Assembly: GCA_947506155.1 (NCBI GenBank)
Contig: CANNNV010000006.1
Span: 1 to 43,763 of the forward strand
Reading direction: 5' to 3'
Source: Methylococcaceae bacterium
GTDB taxonomy: Bacteria > Pseudomonadota > Gammaproteobacteria > Methylococcales > Methylomonadaceae
Length of the DNA: 43,763 nucleotides
Shown here: positions 40,970-43,763 of the stretch, piece by piece
How the letters are laid out: the number at the start of each line of letters is the position of its first letter
Position numbering within the stretch: the stretch's first letter is position 1
The notes under the pieces: generated by a model
Seen by the model: the letters and a program-made list of their open reading frames with translations, nothing else
Told to the model about the DNA's origin: nothing
The model's database searches: none
Program-made: the position numbers and the translations under genes

Positions 40970-41521
40970 TCACAACTCAAAGTCATCATAGGTTTGCAGT
41001 ATCTCTTCGCGAGTGATGCCCAAGTACCTTAAGGTAGAACTGGTATTGCTGTGATTGAGTACTTTGGCAATCTTCTCAAGCGGTACCTGATGGTCGTACA
41101 GCGCTTTCCCGCGTGACTTGCGCATAGAGTGGGTATTGATGGTCAGTCCTAAAATATCCCCCACCTCGCTGAAGGCTCTACCGACCGATACCCGACTGAT
41201 GGGTTTATCTTTGGCTCGGTTGCTGTGGACTTGAAATAACCAGGTATCGTTAGGGTACTCTTGGCGTCTGCGCATAATGACCGCAAGCGCGGCAGTGTTG
41301 AGCCGAATGTGTTTGGCTTTGCCGGTTTTCGCTTCGGTCAGTTTCAGTGAGCGTTCGGTCATATCCAGATCATCATACTTCAGTTGTAACAAGTCACCGA
41401 TACGCAGGGATAAGTTGACGCCAATCTTCCAAACATCGGCATAAATCGGCGGACATTTTTTGACGAGCATCGCATGAATCATGTCTACTTCTAACTTGTT
41501 TGCTCCGTCAACCGTGTTCAT
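40970..41521 (-). CDS. Short tyrosine recombinase (FimB-like size)
   Basis: 183 residues, catalytic domain only, as in FimB/FimE-type recombinases. All active-site residues are present: Arg in SLRIGDLLQL, Lys in EAKTGKAKHI, HSMRK (HxxR), His in VLNHSNTSSTLRYLG and Tyr in RYLGITREE. There is no SAM-like core-binding domain. A diverged copy of its 3' end lies at 39592-39675, so the HigBA and cold-shock genes sit between two recombinase ends in direct orientation. It may invert or excise nearby DNA; no site is recognised. Confidence 0.92.
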   Translation of the reverse strand: MNTVDGANKLEVDMIHAMLVKKCPPIYADVWKIGVNLSLRIGDLLQLKYDDLDMTERSLKLTEAKTGKAKHIRLNTAALAVIMRRRQEYPNDTWLFQVHSNRAKDKPISRVSVGRAFSEVGDILGLTINTHSMRKSRGKALYDHQVPLEKIAKVLNHSNTSSTLRYLGITREEILQTYDDFEL

Positions 41522-41684
41522 TTATAGGTACTTCCTGATTAAAAAAACAAAAATAAAGTACATAGACTAGTCGCCTCACACACAAAAGTCAACCGGTTCA
41601 ATGAGATGCTATGTATCACAAGTACCTTGTGTTACTTAGATTGTATAAACCCACTTTTGATAGATCATAGCACTTGCTATACGA

Positions 41685-41705
41685 TGTATACTTTCATAAT
41701 ATACA
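41685..41705. promoter_or_regulatory. Operator-like inverted repeat before brnT
   Basis: TGTATA (41685-41690) and TATACA (41700-41705) flank CTTTCATAA. CATAAT at 41695-41700 could be the -10 box. It lies 4 bases before the brnT ATG, a plausible site for BrnA autorepression. Confidence 0.45.
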
Positions 41706-41708
41706 GCT

Positions 41709-42008
41709 ATGATTGACTTATCTAAAATTACAGGCTTTGAATGGAATGAAGGTAATCGTCGCAAAAACGACAAACACCAAGTCTCTATGGCCGAATCTGA
41801 GCAGCTATTTTTTAATACGCCTTTGCTGCTTTTAGCAGATAGCAAACATAGTGAGCAAGAGCAACGATTTCATGCTTTAGGTAAAACAGATAATAGTCGA
41901 CTTTTACATATTACCTTTACGTTGCGTAATCAAGGGCAAGATATTCGTGTTATTTCCGCAAGAGATATGCATAAAAAGGAGCGTACTATTTATGAGCAAG
42001 TTACTTAA
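41709..42008 (+). CDS. brnT: BrnT-family toxin
   Basis: 99 residues. The DUF497 pattern is clear: FEWNEGNRRKNDKHQVS, FNTPLLLLAD, RFHALGKTDNSRLLHITFTL, IRVISARDMHKKERTIYEQ. BrnT is a RelE-fold ribonuclease that blocks translation. The downstream antitoxin start overlaps its last 17 bases. Expressed rightwards, divergent from the recombinase gene. Confidence 0.92.
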   Translation: MIDLSKITGFEWNEGNRRKNDKHQVSMAESEQLFFNTPLLLLADSKHSEQEQRFHALGKTDNSRLLHITFTLRNQGQDIRVISARDMHKKERTIYEQVT

Positions 42009-42258
42009 AACCATTCCAAATTTTGCTAATGAAATGGAAGAACAAGCATTTTGGGAAAGTCATGACTCTACAGAGTATTTAGATTGGGGAAAAGTACAAT
42101 CTGTTGTGTTACCTAACCTAAAACCCACTACCAAAACAATATCATTACGTCTACCACAGCATCTTTTGGATTCTATTAAAGCGGCAGCTAATTCTCGTGA
42201 TGTCCCTTACCAATCATTGATAAAAGTCTGGCTCCAAGAAAAAGTGCATAATTCATAA
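41992..42258 (+). CDS. brnA: BrnA/CopG-type antitoxin
   Basis: 88 residues from ATG 41992, inside the end of brnT; the frame is open 15 codons further upstream but that part is unlike the family. It opens MSKLLKTIPNFANEMEEQAF, has FWESHDSTEYLDW, and ends in a ribbon-helix-helix (about 50-85: KTISLRLPQHLLDSIKAAA, VPYQSLIKVWLQEKV). This is the CopG-antitoxin family. It neutralises BrnT and represses the operon. Confidence 0.9.
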   Translation: MSKLLKTIPNFANEMEEQAFWESHDSTEYLDWGKVQSVVLPNLKPTTKTISLRLPQHLLDSIKAAANSRDVPYQSLIKVWLQEKVHNS

Positions 42259-42321
42259 TAATCAAGCATGCTGTAGTCTTAATTAATCTCAGAGTTTATA
42301 AGAACTAATAATAAGACATGT

Positions 42322-42372
42322 TGTGAGACAATTCAGACTCTGATTCTGTCGTCAGTGAAAAAGTGTCTCACA
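42322..42372. terminator. Inverted repeat between convergent brnA and sulfotransferase genes
   Basis: TGTGAGACA (42322-42330) and TGTCTCACA (42364-42372) are perfect 9-bp arms 33 bases apart. Position between converging genes suggests a transcript-end structure, though no T-run follows directly. Confidence 0.35.
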
Positions 42373-42384
42373 GTGTATACTTTG

Positions 42385-43623
42385 CTATAATTTTTCAAAC
42401 TTCACATAACTCACCATAAAAGCCAGATCTCTATCATCATCTGATAATCCCATTTTGTAAGGATTCATAGGGTTTTTTATCTTAAACTTTAAAGAAATAG
42501 CGTCATATTGTGCGGAGTAAAAATTTGGCACATACACACTGTATGTAGAAGATATTTTATGCAATGATAGATCTCTAATAACGCCATTAAAAATATGAGA
42601 ATCATTTAAAATTAAACTAAATTCAATGAACTGGTTTTCAAGCATACAAGTCCATAAAACTTCAAAATTAACTTGTATAGCTCCATTACACGGTGTAGTT
42701 GGTGTAAATAAAATTTCACTTAAATAGCCTTTCGTCCAGGAGCCATCCTGTTCTGGTGGATAAAACCCAGACACATAGCGCCAACCATCAGCATTAACTG
42801 AAAGTATCATTTCCATACCCCAATTATAGGGAAAACCCATACGTTCACGTTTTTTAAATTTTTCGATTGAGAAATCTGTCCAATTATCTATGGGAGCAAT
42901 ATAATTAATTAATTGCAAATAACTTTGCAAGTTTGCATTACAAATACGCTCATAGCAAGGCGTACTATGCGTGGAATGAAAAGAAGATAAGTCGAAATCA
43001 TCGACATCATCCAAAAACTTAGATAATCGTTCTTCTATATTTTTCGAGTCTGTTAATAATTCATCATAAAAAATATGAAAAAAATCCTCATTATTTGCGT
43101 TTTTTATCGCATGATTCCATGCAGAAATCCAATGTAACAATATGTCATCAATATCAGAAGGTTTTATATCTTCAGTTTTAAAGTTTTTTAAAACTAATGA
43201 TAAAACAGCATCAAATGGATTTCGAGTAATATGAATATAACGATGGGAAATCCAATCTGGATAATCAGGTTGAGGCCAGCATTGATAGCCTGGAAATTTA
43301 GTACCAATAAATCTAGCGTTTTTGTTAAATACAATCTGAAAAATAGATTGAACAATATACTTTAAGTGTTTCTCTCGATTTGGAATATTATGTAATAAAA
43401 AGGTTTGTTCATCTAAATTATTTAGATTAGATAATAATCTTAATCTATCTGTTTCTTCAAACAGCACATTCACTGCTGAAAAAAAATGATCGGCGCTGTA
43501 TTCGTGAAATATACTAATATCCTTGCTTAGATTCAGGCAATACCCCATATGCGTAGTACCACTACGCGGCGCGCCACCAATAGTAAGCCAAGTCAATTCT
43601 GTTTTTTTGAAGTTATTACTCAT
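42385..43623 (-). CDS. Sulfotransferase-family protein with C-terminal beta domain
   Basis: 412 residues. The N-terminal P-loop-like PAPS-binding motif is GGAPRSGTTHMGYCL (about 17-31). The second PAPS motif is YIHITRNPFDAVLSLVLKNF (about 148-167). The sulfotransferase fold covers about 12-265. A C-terminal part (about 270-412) with VNADGWRYVSGFYPPEQDGSW and strand-rich sequence is not usual for simple sulfotransferases and may bind the acceptor. Sulfate is transferred from PAPS to a sugar or other hydroxyl. The gene is markedly AT-richer than the rest of the window, a sign of transfer. Its start overlaps the stop of a leftward frame entering from the window edge. Confidence 0.88.
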   Translation of the reverse strand: MSNNFKKTELTWLTIGGAPRSGTTHMGYCLNLSKDISIFHEYSADHFFSAVNVLFEETDRLRLLSNLNNLDEQTFLLHNIPNREKHLKYIVQSIFQIVFNKNARFIGTKFPGYQCWPQPDYPDWISHRYIHITRNPFDAVLSLVLKNFKTEDIKPSDIDDILLHWISAWNHAIKNANNEDFFHIFYDELLTDSKNIEERLSKFLDDVDDFDLSSFHSTHSTPCYERICNANLQSYLQLINYIAPIDNWTDFSIEKFKKRERMGFPYNWGMEMILSVNADGWRYVSGFYPPEQDGSWTKGYLSEILFTPTTPCNGAIQVNFEVLWTCMLENQFIEFSLILNDSHIFNGVIRDLSLHKISSTYSVYVPNFYSAQYDAISLKFKIKNPMNPYKMGLSDDDRDLAFMVSYVKFEKL

Positions 43624-43763
43624 GGTTCGCCCATTTTGACACTCAGTTTTCCTAATTCCGGCGTAAGTCCCAAGTAGGTTTCCGCCGAAAATCCTATCAA
43701 TGCCAGAATCCTTATTTGCACATCCGTTAACGGCGTCATGCAGTAGTGATCTGAATCATTAAA
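43620..43763 (-). CDS. 3' end of an unidentified gene entering from the right edge
   Basis: An open frame runs leftward from the window edge for 47 codons and stops at TGA 43620-43622, overlapping the sulfotransferase ATG (ATGA). It includes MTPLTDVQIRILALIGFSAE and TYLGLTPELGKLSVKMGEP. An internal ATG at 43739 would give a 39-residue peptide, but the frame is open to the edge. The ATGA overlap suggests translational coupling and supports a real gene. Family not recognised. Confidence 0.5.
   Translation of the reverse strand, partial: FNDSDHYCMTPLTDVQIRILALIGFSAETYLGLTPELGKLSVKMGEP

Noticed and set aside
42322-42372. attC site of an integron cassette
   Set aside because: The inverted repeat lacks the GTTRRRY core and no integron integrase is present.

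Overview
The window looks like chromosomal DNA of a gammaproteobacterium, most plausibly a Methylococcales-type methanotroph. It begins inside a 5S rRNA gene and carries single-copy housekeeping genes such as nadE. The left part holds an OprC-like TonB receptor and a long di-haem cytochrome c peroxidase of the kind found beside copper-repressible surface proteins in methanotrophs. The lineage call is inference; no marker here settles it.

Region 1 (1-8.8 kb): the end of an rRNA operon, then a leftward metal-uptake locus: secreted protein, terminator, di-haem peroxidase, tonB, exbB, exbD, TonB-dependent receptor, secreted protein. The receptor has a plug CxxxM and a barrel HxM motif with nearly the spacing of the copper receptor OprC. 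The two secreted proteins bracketing the locus share a C-terminal module of about 70 residues (called FNWxE here) that appears in four proteins of the window.

Region 2 (9.2-14.8 kb): a tight leftward operon of one membrane PAS histidine kinase and three response regulators with HDOD, SpoIIE/PP2C phosphatase and HD-GYP (c-di-GMP hydrolysis) outputs. The HDOD regulator has Glu in place of the phospho-accepting Asp.

Region 3 (15.2-27.0 kb): a secretome cluster. Leftward: a papain-like cysteine peptidase, two DUF1566-type proteins, an FNWxE/lipocalin-like protein, a membrane-anchored protein and a parallel beta-helix protein with an FNWxE end. Divergently: a metzincin metalloprotease with a seven-repeat propeller-like tail, preceded by a perfect CRP-type site. 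Region 4 (27.3-32.0 kb): a GntR/UTRA regulator converging on a nadE-pfkB pair, two REP-like hairpins and two small secreted proteins.

Region 5 (32.0-43.8 kb): a mosaic of mobile elements. In order: an iteron-type plasmid origin (DnaA box, AT-rich stretch, four iterons, inverted operator, Rep_3 gene); a cryptic 3.8-kb Tn3-family transposon that cuts off both the rep 3' end and the 5' part of a recombinase-in-trio (RIT) element and has no target duplication; ritB and ritC; a 36-bp palindrome; a 5' fragment of a group II intron beginning exactly after the stop codon of an integrase remnant; a HigBA-type toxin-antitoxin pair with a probably leaderless promoter; a cold-shock/excalibur membrane protein; an intact short tyrosine recombinase; a BrnTA pair; and an AT-rich sulfotransferase. 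This nested wreckage is the most unusual part of the window.
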